Shown here piece after piece: positions 1-9,328 of a stretch of 64,000 nucleotides of DNA. A program made the translations under genes and the position numbers. The notes under the pieces were generated by a model. The model made no database searches. It saw only the letters and a program-made list of their open reading frames with translations, and was not told the origin of the DNA. Position 1 is the first letter of the stretch. Every line of letters starts with the position of its first letter. Where the stretch lies: NCBI RefSeq assembly GCF_044597725.1, contig NZ_CP139003.1:1612001-1676000 (forward strand). The letters are read 5' to 3'. The stretch is from Bermanella sp044597725 (GTDB taxonomy: Bacteria > Pseudomonadota > Gammaproteobacteria > Pseudomonadales > Oceanobacteraceae).

Positions 1-321
1 GATAACTTCGAATACCAAGATAACAACACCAACTGCGAAACCCTAGCGGCAGATACAGAAACGGATGCCGAATTAGAAACACATGTTATCTATAACCCGC
101 CCAGAAAAGAATATTACATGCACTGGGAACCCAAAGAGTGGGACAATGACGTAGACGTACAAGGTACACTCACCATCACGTTTACCTCGCCTTTGGTGCC
201 AGAACGCAAAATCCCGTTTAGAATCGAAAGCCGAGAAATTAAAGCTGAAACAGTCGCCCTAGAAGGCAGTGATATAGCCATGCTAGAGCAGATGTTGTGG
301 CAGATGGGGATTAGCCCGCAG
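1..321 (+). repeat. Constant arm of S genes, copy 1
   Basis: This stretch aligns without gaps to 14066-14386 with only scattered substitutions, then identity stops abruptly after the codon for the Gln of MGISPQ. It codes for the constant half of the transglycosylase-like protein and could serve as a homologous recombination arm. Confidence 0.9.
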
Positions 322-1614
322 AAAGGCACGGGTTATCAAGATAATTCTAATGCGGGTAGTCAGGGCAATCGCATACATTCACGTAGAGCTAACAAAGCAA
401 AATCTATGACAGAAAATTGTGATGGCACTGATGCAACTCGGCGAGATATTTACACTAAAGACTGGAGTACCTGTTCTGCTGGTAAGGTTGCTTTAGAAGG
501 CATGATTCGACGGTTCAAAGGTCGTCATATATCATCGAAAGATACATCTGATAAGTTCTCCCGCAATGGCGGCGCAACAGTTAATGGAGATTTGAATACA
601 GCGGCTTTGGCTCAACTAAAATACATATGGGAACAGTACAAAACAGCTGTCGATAGTAACCCCAAAGAGTTGATAACCCTTAGTACACCAGAGATGGATC
701 AATGGTTAGATGAGGCGGTCGCCATCTGGGAGAACGGCTTAACAGATAAAACGACTCTCGTTCCAGCATCTTATACATCTGAGGCCCATAAAAAGGTCTT
801 ATCGCAGGCAGGAGTTAGCGGAGATACGTATTCACGCAAAGCACTTTTAAAAGCTTGGAAAGCAAGGGAAACAAGCTCGCATTGGGGTGAAGGTTACCCA
901 GCTACAAGCTACCGAATAACCGAGGGTGGAGGCGATGAATTAGGTAGCATGAGTTACAATCAGGTGTGGTTTGCCTATCGCTACAGCGAGAAACCACTGT
1001 TAGTACACAAAGAGGCTGGCTTGAACTATTATGATCCACTTGAAAACTTGAAGGGCTTTATCGTTCATACGTCTGGACATAAACCAGCTGGCACAGGTGG
1101 ATTTGGTCATACGGGCGCATTTTATGATCTCTTTGATGAAAACACACAAGGAAGATCGAATAATATTAATACACTGAAAGGTTATCAATCTTGTTCATCG
1201 TCAGGTACGTGTAGTGAATTCAAAGCAAAATCAGCTAATGAAGATGAATACGAAAAACTGGCGCGAGCGATAGCGGCGTATAACACAAATCCAGGCTCAG
1301 GTAGCTGGCCTTCAATCCTAAAAAATAAAACACCGTGTAAAAATTGTTCGGTAGAATATACGATAGCGGTTAGAAATCAGCGATTTGGATTGCCGTACCG
1401 AGCGTATATCTGGAAGGGTGGTGAATACCCAGCGAATCTAACGGATACAAATGGTAACCCCGATCCCAAAGCAGGCACGGAATGGTGCTTTAAGTATGGT
1501 GAAGAAGAGTGGATTGATCCAGCGGTTCATCCATTAACAAAGAAACAATTAGATTGGCAAGGGTATAAAGATCTTGCCTCATCAGATTTAAGTCGGAGAG
1601 TCCCTTGTGAATAA
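1..1614 (+). CDS. S1: secreted transglycosylase-like protein, 5' end outside window
   Basis: The reading frame is open from base 1, so the N-terminus and signal peptide lie outside the window; 537 residues are visible. Visible residues 1-107 belong to a constant half that is nearly base-for-base identical to S3. It ends in a stretch like the start of a peptidoglycan-binding domain (GSDIAMLEQMLWQMGISPQ). After that codon the sequence diverges completely. The variable half has an SLT-like core: a candidate catalytic Glu in KARETSS (visible residue 290), then GSMSYNQV, then AIAAYNTNPG near residue 427, matching SLT motifs I-III loosely. A closing WCFKYGEEEW motif is shared with S2 and S3. The last 8 bases overlap the GTG of the next gene. 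Transglycosylase activity is inferred from motifs; a toxin role is a hypothesis. Confidence 0.75.
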   Translation, partial: DNFEYQDNNTNCETLAADTETDAELETHVIYNPPRKEYYMHWEPKEWDNDVDVQGTLTITFTSPLVPERKIPFRIESREIKAETVALEGSDIAMLEQMLWQMGISPQKGTGYQDNSNAGSQGNRIHSRRANKAKSMTENCDGTDATRRDIYTKDWSTCSAGKVALEGMIRRFKGRHISSKDTSDKFSRNGGATVNGDLNTAALAQLKYIWEQYKTAVDSNPKELITLSTPEMDQWLDEAVAIWENGLTDKTTLVPASYTSEAHKKVLSQAGVSGDTYSRKALLKAWKARETSSHWGEGYPATSYRITEGGGDELGSMSYNQVWFAYRYSEKPLLVHKEAGLNYYDPLENLKGFIVHTSGHKPAGTGGFGHTGAFYDLFDENTQGRSNNINTLKGYQSCSSSGTCSEFKAKSANEDEYEKLARAIAAYNTNPGSGSWPSILKNKTPCKNCSVEYTIAVRNQRFGLPYRAYIWKGGEYPANLTDTNGNPDPKAGTEWCFKYGEEEWIDPAVHPLTKKQLDWQGYKDLASSDLSRRVPCE

Positions 1615-2653
1615 ATTGATATTAATAATACTTATATCCGTTCTTTTTAAAACAGAATGTATAGCGTTTGAGCTAGCTGATGGAAAGTCCAGAGCTAGTG
1701 GAATGGAAGGTACGGATGAATATAAACAGATTCTGAATATGGGAGGTTATGGGTTAAATGCATATTTGAAAAAACCGAGTAGCAGTATTTATTATGTGAT
1801 ACTGGGTGATACGTTTGGTAGGCTAAATCTTTCATCAAAACAATATCTAGGCAACTGGCCCCTAAAGGCCCCTCACACCTGTACTGAAGACGAACTTGAC
1901 TGTGGTGAACCTTGGTGGATAGGACGATGGGGTGAGCAAGAATATCTCGAACCTGAGATTACAGAGCGTTTTATCAATTATGATTACCATTTAAATGGTC
2001 ACTTTGATTTTAAGTTAAGTTACGGTGATCAGGAAATAGGTGAGGCAGTAGGGTGTTTAGAACATACGCCATTGCGCTATGGGGATATTGAAAATGATGG
2101 ACAGTCTGAATTAGTTCTATTTTTAAAAGATAGTTTAGTTGTTTTTTCACCAGAAGAGGAAAAGGTCATATTTGCAACTTTGTATAATTATTCTCAATAT
2201 ATTCAATGGGATAAAATGCTAGAAACCACAAACTTTCGTGCTGATCCACCTGATGACACAACGCCTCAATATGGATCCAAGATCGCATTTGAAAAGGACA
2301 TGAATGGTATTCCGGCATTAAGAAGTTACGGTAAGATTTTTACCAAAGATTTTGACGAAAATGATTCAAACGACATCATTTTATGGCGCAAACTCTATCG
2401 TACAAAACTTCAAGGGGATTCTACCCTAGGTTTTGATAAAGTAAGAGATACCTACCTGCATTATGAAAAAGTAGAAGGTTCATACGTTCTAAAAGAAGAT
2501 ACAGCACAAGACACCATCCAAGGCTGGTTAGACGCCAGCAACCTCACATGGCAAAAAGGCTTCCCATCCAAAAGCGAATGCGAAGGGCAAGAAGGTGAAT
2601 TAATCCCCGAAATGCACGACCCGCTATTGAATGACCCGGATGTATTAAAATAA
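1607..2653 (+). CDS. P1: secreted FG-GAP/VCBS-like partner of S1
   Basis: This 348-residue protein starts at GTG and overlaps S1 by 8 bases, which indicates translational coupling. It has a Sec signal peptide (residues 1 to about 20) and no membrane anchor. Two acidic loops resemble FG-GAP/VCBS calcium loops: RYGDIENDGQSELVLF and DFDENDSNDIILWRK. A GNWPL motif occurs in the first half. The body diverges from P2 and P3, but the last 45 or so residues (TWQKGFPSKSECEGQEGELI and onward) are almost identical in all three. The one-to-one pairing with a divergent transglycosylase-like gene suggests a cognate partner, perhaps periplasmic immunity or a chaperone; an adhesin-like role is the alternative. 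No family was recognised with certainty. Confidence 0.7.
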   Translation: MNKLILIILISVLFKTECIAFELADGKSRASGMEGTDEYKQILNMGGYGLNAYLKKPSSSIYYVILGDTFGRLNLSSKQYLGNWPLKAPHTCTEDELDCGEPWWIGRWGEQEYLEPEITERFINYDYHLNGHFDFKLSYGDQEIGEAVGCLEHTPLRYGDIENDGQSELVLFLKDSLVVFSPEEEKVIFATLYNYSQYIQWDKMLETTNFRADPPDDTTPQYGSKIAFEKDMNGIPALRSYGKIFTKDFDENDSNDIILWRKLYRTKLQGDSTLGFDKVRDTYLHYEKVEGSYVLKEDTAQDTIQGWLDASNLTWQKGFPSKSECEGQEGELIPEMHDPLLNDPDVLK

Positions 2654-2711
2654 CAAGTATTAAATTAAAGCACGCTGAACGCGTGCTTTTCTTAATAATT
2701 TGGAATCATTC
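2510..2711 (+). repeat. Shared 3' arm of P genes, copy 1
   Basis: The 3' end of P1, its terminator and about 20 bases beyond match 9130-9328 and, from 16678, P3. Identity continues past the stop codon into noncoding DNA, so it reflects recent duplication or recombination rather than protein constraint alone. Confidence 0.85.
2667..2692 (+). terminator. Rho-independent terminator after P1
   Basis: A perfect 9-base-pair stem (AAAGCACGC / GCGTGCTTT) with loop TGAAC is followed by Ts. The same stem follows P2 and P3. Confidence 0.9.
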
Positions 2712-2787
2712 CGGTGAGCGAATGAAAGTGACGATTTGATCTTGATCACGACTCACTCAATCCCTACCAGATAGTACCCTTACGCTA

Positions 2788-2928
2788 AACTTCCCAGAGG
2801 GCATAAATGTTTTAGCCAGTAAGTCGCTCTTTGCAGGAGCTGATATCCCAGACTAACCCATCCACTATTACGCGGAAGAAGTCATTTTTGTTGCTGATAA
2901 ATCTCCATAAACCTATGACGTATTTTTA
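2788..2928 (+). pseudogene. Decayed fragment of a type C gene
   Basis: The sequence from AACTTCCCAGAGGGCATAAA onward matches C2 at 4057-4155 and then, after an internal deletion of about 90 bases, matches C2 near 4237-4287. Several stop codons break the frame (for example TAA within ACTAACCC and CCATAAACC). No start or signal peptide is present. It sits just after the P1 terminator, the same place where C3 begins after the P2 terminator, so it looks like an older, degraded version of the same junction. Confidence 0.8.
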
Positions 2929-3044
2929 AAATGACAATATTTAATGCATTGAGTGCCACGCGTGACACTCGACCCATGAGACTGTAGTATTCACGGCCAA
3001 ATAAGCTTTATTGAGTTGGTTGCAGAAGTAACGGCGGAACAATT

Positions 3045-6000
3045 ATGAAACGGATTTTACTGGTCACGTTGGCAATACTTTCATCACAGTTGAGTTATGC
3101 TTTAAACCCCCTGGGTTTCGAAAGAATAACTCATATGGGGCATGTATTTGCCCGCTCTATCGTACATGATAAAGATACTGGCTTACCTCTATGGGCTGAA
3201 TATAACGAAGAGGGCGGCCATACTAAAATACAAGTCGATTTACAAAAGGCCTATGAGGGCAGTGCGGTATCAGGCAGTAATTACCGCTCTTATATAAAAG
3301 CGTTACAGAACTTTAAAGAGCAATATGATGGCCAAGTAGATCTTTATACCATTGATGAATTTAAAGCCATCGCAGAGTCTCTCACCACAAAAGATGGTCA
3401 ACCTATTACCAACTGGCAGCTATCAAAGATAGACCCCGGCACTCTATCGGTAGCTATTCCTAGTCAAGAAAAGCGCCTTCAGTTCGATGCTTACCAAATT
3501 GAAAAACGGTTTTTTCCGGTGGACCTAAAAACATACCCAACGTTGGATGAAGATACCCAGTCGCTATTATTAGCCAAAGATGGTGAGATACTTTATAAAA
3601 GTGAACAACGCATAGGCAAGCTATCGGTTTATTTTGTACCAAAGGAAGGAGAAGTAGAAAACACCACCGAATACGAATACACACCGGGTTATAAACGGCT
3701 TCATGATTACGATATTTTGGATCCCATTTCCGGTGTATATATTGAAGGTCCAAGTTATATGGGCGGCGCAGCTTCCACGAATGAAAACGGGTTTTATGAT
3801 TTATTTATAATGATGGCACCGTGTCCAGGATTTGACTACATTGAAGACCAATATTCTCACGCAACGCTCTATTACGCCAACTTTAATCCTAGAGGTGCAC
3901 CGGTTTTACCATATTATATTCAGCGTTTTAGTTACGGGAATATTTGTAATGGGCTGTATCTCTTATTGTCTGGTTCCGTTGCTTCATTATCTGGAGCAGG
4001 TCAAGCTGCAGAGCTTTATGCTCTAGTGTCATCTATCCCTCCTAATATTCACACAATTAATTTCCCCGTGGGTATAAACGTTTTAGCCGGTAAGTCGCTC
4101 TTTGTAGGGGCCGACATTTCAGATGAACCCACCCGCTATCACGCAGAAGAATCCCCCATGACCGAATACATGGCCCCTAATGACTATGACGGCGATGGCA
4201 ATATTGATAGCGCACAACGGGGGTATATTAACGAAGAAGGCATTTTTGTTGCGGATGAAACAGCCGATACCTATGGCGTCTTTCTAAGCAGCTACGCAAG
4301 GCCCGATGGCCAGCCCAGTTTTATGCGCGCCATCGATGTGCAAAAAGATTATCGCAATAAAGGTTTATTAGAAAACCTAAACAAAGATGACTTAATGGAT
4401 ACCGATTTATTGGTATTCCGAGAATCCACCGGTCAATTAATTACCGAGCGTTCGGGCTTAAACACCGAAGACTTTAGACGCAGTGGATTAATTGATGATA
4501 CAGCACAAGATAGCAATGGAAACTTTAGTTATACCATTGCCATTCGTAGCCCCGAAGATTCATTTGCGGTACGCAGCCGTCGGTTTGCATTTGATAAATG
4601 GCAAGCTGAAAGCAAAATAAACCCAGCTTTACATTCCCAACAATCGGACTTTTTGCGAGTAGGTGAGCAGCTACGCATTGTTGCCATCAACCGAGCCACA
4701 GGCTACATGGGCACCGTAACCACCGAACTAACCGGCACGCAAATAGGGGGCGATGTCTCGGTTTATGTGCCTCCCATCGTAATGGGCCCACCTAATTTAA
4801 AAGTATGGGCCACACGTCGTTACGAACTCAATGGCGCACAAGCAGGCAGTGATCGAGAAAAACGCACCATCAGTAACGAAGGCGCAGCCACCAACGACGA
4901 CTACCTGATCGAAGTGCATACCCAATGGCTAGACACCAATGGCTTTCCCTTACCCGCAGGCTTAAAAGGCCGTGGCTTTACCGGACGTTTAGTCAAAGTC
5001 AGTGCCGACCCAGCCACCACGACCGACCCATACAACACCAACGTACAAGAGTTCGCCATCGACCCCGGCACGCAACTGCAAGTACTAAAATTTGGGGAAG
5101 GGGAAGCGGGTAAATACCACTATCACGTACAAGTGAGTGGCCAAACCGATGCCGAAAACAACGACTTTGCCACGGGTAATCACACAGGGGTGCTTAGACA
5201 CAGACCCAATAAATACGTGCCCGTAAAAGTGCCGTTGTTTGATGAAACCATCACCAACGTTAATAAAATCTTACAACAACAAAACAACGAAGACGCCAAA
5301 GGCACCGATGCCGCGTTCAATTGGGCGTATCGTCCGGAATTAAGCTTTTCGGTAGTGGACCTCGAAGTCAGCTCCATCCAACTGACCGACGACGAAGACG
5401 ACACCCTCGAACTGGTCGACTCAACCGACCCCGTGATCAGCTCCGCCGACAGCGCAGTGGAAGTGTTCTTCAAATTAATGGAATCGGAATTTGATCGCAT
5501 CACCCCACTCGATGGCGAACAAACCTTCATCCTCGCCCTCGGGGAAGAAGAAATTGAAATCAGCGCCAGCCAAGACGAAAGCGGCGCCATTACCTTCACC
5601 AATTTAGAACACCTCGCCCACATCAAACCCGAGGATTATTTCAGCATACGCTTATACCTCAACGAAGACTCACAAAACGTATTATGGGACTGGGCGTTTA
5701 CCACCTTAGATATTGATACGGATTCTGATAATAACAATGGCTACGATGAGCCCGACCGAGATGTGAAAGAAGAAAAAAACGAAAGCAAAGATGGCCACCC
5801 CGGCAAAGTAGTCTTACTCAATGATGGCGATATTAATAAAAACGACGTACCGGATTTTGCGGAGTTTGAGTATATAGACGCCAAAGGCCAACAGTACATC
5901 AAAAAACTTGTACCCTTCGTCGTCGAGATTCCGGGCCATGTGGAACTAGAAACCGCCACCGTCCTCTTTGAATACCAAGGCTCCGACCCATTGGCCATTG

Positions 6001-6269
6001 AACAAACCCCAGCTGCCGGCGACGAAGATAAAATTATCTATACCGCCGCACCGGGTATCAGCCGACTGTGGCGCGTTAATGGCGATCAAAAACGCGACCC
6101 ACAGGGCCTAAAGCAAGGCGGCGACTATGTTGCACCCGATGTAACATACAGCGCCCTACAACTTGGATTTGAAGACCACAAACGCGTACAAACGTTTTAT
6201 ATCGAAGGGATAAGAAGGACAGAAATGGGCGCAGCCGTAACACGCGTGTACTTGGAGTATCAGCCATGA
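3045..6269 (+). CDS. C2: large secreted beta-rich protein with EF-hand-like loops
   Basis: A protein of 1074 residues with a Sec signal peptide (residues 1-19, cut after SYA). No catalytic domain was recognised. Residues 333-885 are the constant region shared with C3. Calcium-loop-like motifs are DYDGDGNID (about 380-388), DIDTDSDNNNGYD (about 889-901) and LNDGDINKNDVPDF (about 925-938). The region after 885 is a C-terminal module also found, detached, at 13275-13742. The stop codon overlaps the start of S2 (ATGA), so C2, S2 and P2 form one operon. Repeated beta-sandwich-like segments and acidic loops suggest a secreted or surface scaffold that carries interchangeable C-terminal modules; this is inference. 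Confidence 0.75.
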   Translation: MKRILLVTLAILSSQLSYALNPLGFERITHMGHVFARSIVHDKDTGLPLWAEYNEEGGHTKIQVDLQKAYEGSAVSGSNYRSYIKALQNFKEQYDGQVDLYTIDEFKAIAESLTTKDGQPITNWQLSKIDPGTLSVAIPSQEKRLQFDAYQIEKRFFPVDLKTYPTLDEDTQSLLLAKDGEILYKSEQRIGKLSVYFVPKEGEVENTTEYEYTPGYKRLHDYDILDPISGVYIEGPSYMGGAASTNENGFYDLFIMMAPCPGFDYIEDQYSHATLYYANFNPRGAPVLPYYIQRFSYGNICNGLYLLLSGSVASLSGAGQAAELYALVSSIPPNIHTINFPVGINVLAGKSLFVGADISDEPTRYHAEESPMTEYMAPNDYDGDGNIDSAQRGYINEEGIFVADETADTYGVFLSSYARPDGQPSFMRAIDVQKDYRNKGLLENLNKDDLMDTDLLVFRESTGQLITERSGLNTEDFRRSGLIDDTAQDSNGNFSYTIAIRSPEDSFAVRSRRFAFDKWQAESKINPALHSQQSDFLRVGEQLRIVAINRATGYMGTVTTELTGTQIGGDVSVYVPPIVMGPPNLKVWATRRYELNGAQAGSDREKRTISNEGAATNDDYLIEVHTQWLDTNGFPLPAGLKGRGFTGRLVKVSADPATTTDPYNTNVQEFAIDPGTQLQVLKFGEGEAGKYHYHVQVSGQTDAENNDFATGNHTGVLRHRPNKYVPVKVPLFDETITNVNKILQQQNNEDAKGTDAAFNWAYRPELSFSVVDLEVSSIQLTDDEDDTLELVDSTDPVISSADSAVEVFFKLMESEFDRITPLDGEQTFILALGEEEIEISASQDESGAITFTNLEHLAHIKPEDYFSIRLYLNEDSQNVLWDWAFTTLDIDTDSDNNNGYDEPDRDVKEEKNESKDGHPGKVVLLNDGDINKNDVPDFAEFEYIDAKGQQYIKKLVPFVVEIPGHVELETATVLFEYQGSDPLAIEQTPAAGDEDKIIYTAAPGISRLWRVNGDQKRDPQGLKQGGDYVAPDVTYSALQLGFEDHKRVQTFYIEGIRRTEMGAAVTRVYLEYQP
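4041..5700 (+). repeat. Constant arm of C genes, copy 1
   Basis: This 1660-base stretch aligns without net gaps to 9334-10993 (offset 5293) with few substitutions, most of them in the first 500 bases. Identity ends abruptly after GACTGGGCGTTTA, where C2 and C3 take unrelated C-termini. Confidence 0.92.
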
Positions 6270-8227
6270 GGAAAGGACTATTATTCAGCAGTGTATTATG
6301 GTTATTCATCTTCACCCAAGAAGCACACGCAAGCGCCCGAACAGACATCACCCCTCATCACTATACGATAGGGGCATCAAAATTAGACATAGTGGCCCAT
6401 GTCCCCACGGAATACACACTAGAAGGTGAAACCGAAGAAGTGAGCCTAACGAACACCGATTCCATGGTGCAACAGCAACAAAAATACTACACCCTAGGGG
6501 GCGTACGCTTAAAAATCAGTGTGCCTCAAAATTTGCTTTCACCAAAACAACTAACCGCACTGGAAGATATGGAATGGACCATCGACGCCCCGGGTAAACT
6601 GTGTACCGACTTCACCTACACAAAAGACGGCAGTGAGTGCGACGCTATTGATGCAGATACCGTTTTCAATGAATCTCACGAGAAACTAGAAGATAACTAT
6701 AGCTTCTACTGGGAACCGGAAAAGTGGGATAACAATCTGAAAGCCCAAGGCAAACTCACCATCACGTTTAATAACGAAGATTTCCCCACCAAAGAAATCT
6801 TGTTTAAGCTAGAGAAACGAACACTCAGACCCGCGTCTTCGGTTGCTGGCCCAGTGCCAGCGGACACCCAAGAAGGTGATGACGTGGCGATGCTGGAAAG
6901 CATGTTGTGGCACCTAGGTGTAAGCCCTTCTGATAACCCCGGCGTGAGTGGTGTCCGGCTATTAGAAAGCCAGAGAAATACGTTTTCAGAGGGGGTTGCT
7001 TCGGTGGGTTTGATGTTAGGTCGTTTTAATTATTTTAGTCATTCACCTATTGCAGATATTACGGATCATCAAGAAATGTTAAGTGTAGGTATTGATTCAA
7101 CGGTCGAACTAAAAAACCATTGGTTGCACTACATGTATGCCTATCAGTCAAGACCATTAGCAAGGTTTGCGTTTGAGCATTTAACGCCAGAGGACATTGC
7201 AGCAGCCGAGGCGGTATTTGATGGCAAGATAAATTACCCTAATGGCGCTGACTTAGGAACGATTGACGCGACCTATACATCACAATTGCATGAGAAAGTG
7301 AAGCAATATAAGGACTTTAAACGAAGCGATATTTTAAAGGCCATGGCAAAGCAGGAGTCTAATTCAGAACATAGCGGGTATCAAAATAAGCCAGACAACC
7401 AAGGCAGAATTACAGTGGGGGGTGCAGATGAAGCCGGTAGTTCTGGGTTCAACCAAATACAGAATAAATACACCTATGGTGGTTTAGCTCTAGATGGTAC
7501 CAGCTCAAAAACAAGCAGTATTTGTGCGCCAGCATCTGCTTATAATGAACAGGGTGAGTCTCAAGTGAACCACTATGATCCAGGCCAAAACTTGACTGCA
7601 AAAGCTGTTTGGTTAGTGGGTGAGCAAGGAAACTGTGGTCGTTCTTTTCGAAAGGCTTTTCATGATCAAACCTATAATGGAATCTATAGTTCTGCAGGTA
7701 GTGTGACGCTGCTAAGAATGAAAACGGGATCAACCCCTTATGAAGTGCAGGGGGGAACACATACAGATGACACCTATGAAACCCTAAATAAAGCCATTGG
7801 AGCATACAACCAAGGCGCGGGTGTGTTTTCAGGTGGGGATGGTAACTCTTGGTTAAGTCTGTTAAGTAGACAAAATGCTCAGCAATCCTCGGCTTATAAA
7901 AAGCTTAAGAAGAAAGGTTATGGTAACCTCACTAAGACCGAGAAAATTGACTACGGTCGAACAACAGCCATGGTGTATGCAATGAAAGTTATGCATGATA
8001 GCGATAAGCTTGGTTTACCAAATCGAACCTATATATTTGAAGGCGGTACCTACCCAGAAGGCGACCCCAAAGCAGGTACAAAGTGGTGCTTTGCGTATGG
8101 TGAAGAAGAGTGGGTTGCAGGTAAAGAGTTTAGCAAGGTAGAAGAGGCAGCGCGTGGAGACCTCCTCGCTGATCCACCGATACAGCCCCAAGGGCGCATT
8201 AATTGCACAACAGGTGACGCAATATGA
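6266..8227 (+). CDS. S2: secreted transglycosylase-like protein
   Basis: 653 residues with a signal peptide (about 1-23, ending AHAS). The constant half is related to S1 and S3 at protein level but less similar in DNA; it ends in DDVAMLESMLWHLGVSP, the start of a peptidoglycan-binding-like domain. The variable half carries an SLT-like core: KAMAKQES with candidate catalytic Glu364, GSSGFNQIQ, and AIGAYNQGAG around residues 511-520. The closing WCFAYGEEEW motif is present. It overlaps C2 by 4 bases upstream and P2 by 4 bases downstream. Peptidoglycan cleavage is likely from the motifs but unproven; the Glu and AYN motifs are the residues to test. Confidence 0.75.
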   Translation: MRKGLLFSSVLWLFIFTQEAHASARTDITPHHYTIGASKLDIVAHVPTEYTLEGETEEVSLTNTDSMVQQQQKYYTLGGVRLKISVPQNLLSPKQLTALEDMEWTIDAPGKLCTDFTYTKDGSECDAIDADTVFNESHEKLEDNYSFYWEPEKWDNNLKAQGKLTITFNNEDFPTKEILFKLEKRTLRPASSVAGPVPADTQEGDDVAMLESMLWHLGVSPSDNPGVSGVRLLESQRNTFSEGVASVGLMLGRFNYFSHSPIADITDHQEMLSVGIDSTVELKNHWLHYMYAYQSRPLARFAFEHLTPEDIAAAEAVFDGKINYPNGADLGTIDATYTSQLHEKVKQYKDFKRSDILKAMAKQESNSEHSGYQNKPDNQGRITVGGADEAGSSGFNQIQNKYTYGGLALDGTSSKTSSICAPASAYNEQGESQVNHYDPGQNLTAKAVWLVGEQGNCGRSFRKAFHDQTYNGIYSSAGSVTLLRMKTGSTPYEVQGGTHTDDTYETLNKAIGAYNQGAGVFSGGDGNSWLSLLSRQNAQQSSAYKKLKKKGYGNLTKTEKIDYGRTTAMVYAMKVMHDSDKLGLPNRTYIFEGGTYPEGDPKAGTKWCFAYGEEEWVAGKEFSKVEEAARGDLLADPPIQPQGRINCTTGDAI

Positions 8228-9273
8228 AAAACGTTTTATTGAGTATTTTATTACTATTTACCTCACTTACTGCTTACAGTCTTGATAAAGGCGTAGGGAT
8301 ACACTCAGATAACAAAGATTCGTTGTGGAATACATCTTTACCGTATGCGATAGCAAGACAAGGATTGAGAGCAGCTTCAGACGATGAGTATATAGCCGCA
8401 TTCCAGAATTTTGATACGTACGTATTTGGATTGTCAAACTCAGCGCGAGTTATTAAGGTTAATAAAGATGGAAGGAGTTTATTGGGAAACTGGCCCCTAG
8501 ATGCATGGCCGAATCACTTGTTTTTGGAAGGTGAAAATACTGCAGCCTATAAAAAAATAAACGCTGCACTTGGTGAAAAGCATTCTGAAACCGGTGATCC
8601 TCTTGCTATTAATGCTAGTAACTCTCCTGCTTATATATTATCAAACCCAACGTATGAAACTTTTAAAGCAGGCTGTTATCAAGAAACGCCATTACGTTAT
8701 GGTGACGTTGATACTGATAATACAAATGAGCTGGTATTGATGATAGGGAAAGATCTCATTATCTTCTCACCACAATTAGGGTCAATAATTTTTAGTGGCC
8801 ACTATTGGCTAGGTGATGAGCTATCGTCCGATGAGGCCATCGGGCACTTTAGCAAAGATATGGTTGATAATTCTGATGTCCAGTTTATAGCGTCTAGCGG
8901 AGCGGATAATTTAGTACGAGAGCTTCTGCCCGCTAAGCGTTCAATCAGTAAATTCTATTTTGGCGATTTCGATGATGATAACAAAAGTGACATAGTTATC
9001 TGGCGTAAGATATATGAGTCGAACTTAAAGAGTAACCCTGTTTCTGGTTTTCATCGAATCGCTGAAAGCCAATTTCATTACACAAAAGATGAAACGGGCG
9101 AATACCAATTGCAAACAGATACCACCTCAGACACCATCCAAGGCTGGCTAACTGCCAACAACCTCACATGGCAAAAAGGCTTTCCGTCTAAAAGCGAATG
9201 CGAAGGGCAAGAAGGTGAGTTAATCCCTGAAATGCACGATCCGCTATTGAATGACCCAGATGTATTGAAATAA
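8224..9273 (+). CDS. P2: secreted FG-GAP/VCBS-like partner of S2
   Basis: 349 residues with a signal peptide (about 1-19, MKNVLLSILLLFTSLTAYS). It has the same plan as P1: a GNWPL motif, then RYGDVDTDNTNELVLM, then GDFDDDNKSDIVIWRK, then the shared C-terminal tail. The middle is divergent from P1 and P3. Its ATG overlaps the S2 stop (ATGA). A periplasmic or secreted cognate partner is the most economical reading; immunity is a hypothesis. Confidence 0.7.
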   Translation: MKNVLLSILLLFTSLTAYSLDKGVGIHSDNKDSLWNTSLPYAIARQGLRAASDDEYIAAFQNFDTYVFGLSNSARVIKVNKDGRSLLGNWPLDAWPNHLFLEGENTAAYKKINAALGEKHSETGDPLAINASNSPAYILSNPTYETFKAGCYQETPLRYGDVDTDNTNELVLMIGKDLIIFSPQLGSIIFSGHYWLGDELSSDEAIGHFSKDMVDNSDVQFIASSGADNLVRELLPAKRSISKFYFGDFDDDNKSDIVIWRKIYESNLKSNPVSGFHRIAESQFHYTKDETGEYQLQTDTTSDTIQGWLTANNLTWQKGFPSKSECEGQEGELIPEMHDPLLNDPDVLK

Positions 9274-9328
9274 AAAACCATTAAAGCACGCTGAACGCGT
9301 GCTTTGTTTTTTAATAATATGGAATCAT
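9130..9328 (+). repeat. Shared 3' arm of P genes, copy 2
   Basis: Matches 2510-2711 through the coding tail, terminator and the following TTAATAATATGGAATCAT (TTAATAATTTGGAATCAT in copy 1). Homology stops near the TCATCT at 9325-9330, where the truncated C3 sequence begins. Confidence 0.85.
9283..9312 (+). terminator. Rho-independent terminator after P2
   Basis: The 9-base-pair stem AAAGCACGC / GCGTGCTTT with loop TGAAC is followed by GTTTTTT. It lies immediately before C3, so C3 has no obvious transcription from the upstream operon. Confidence 0.9.

Noticed and set aside
1000..1188. Short frame on the minus strand within S1
   Set aside because: It overlaps a clearly coding region, lacks a ribosome binding site and has no homology to S2 or S3 at the same place.
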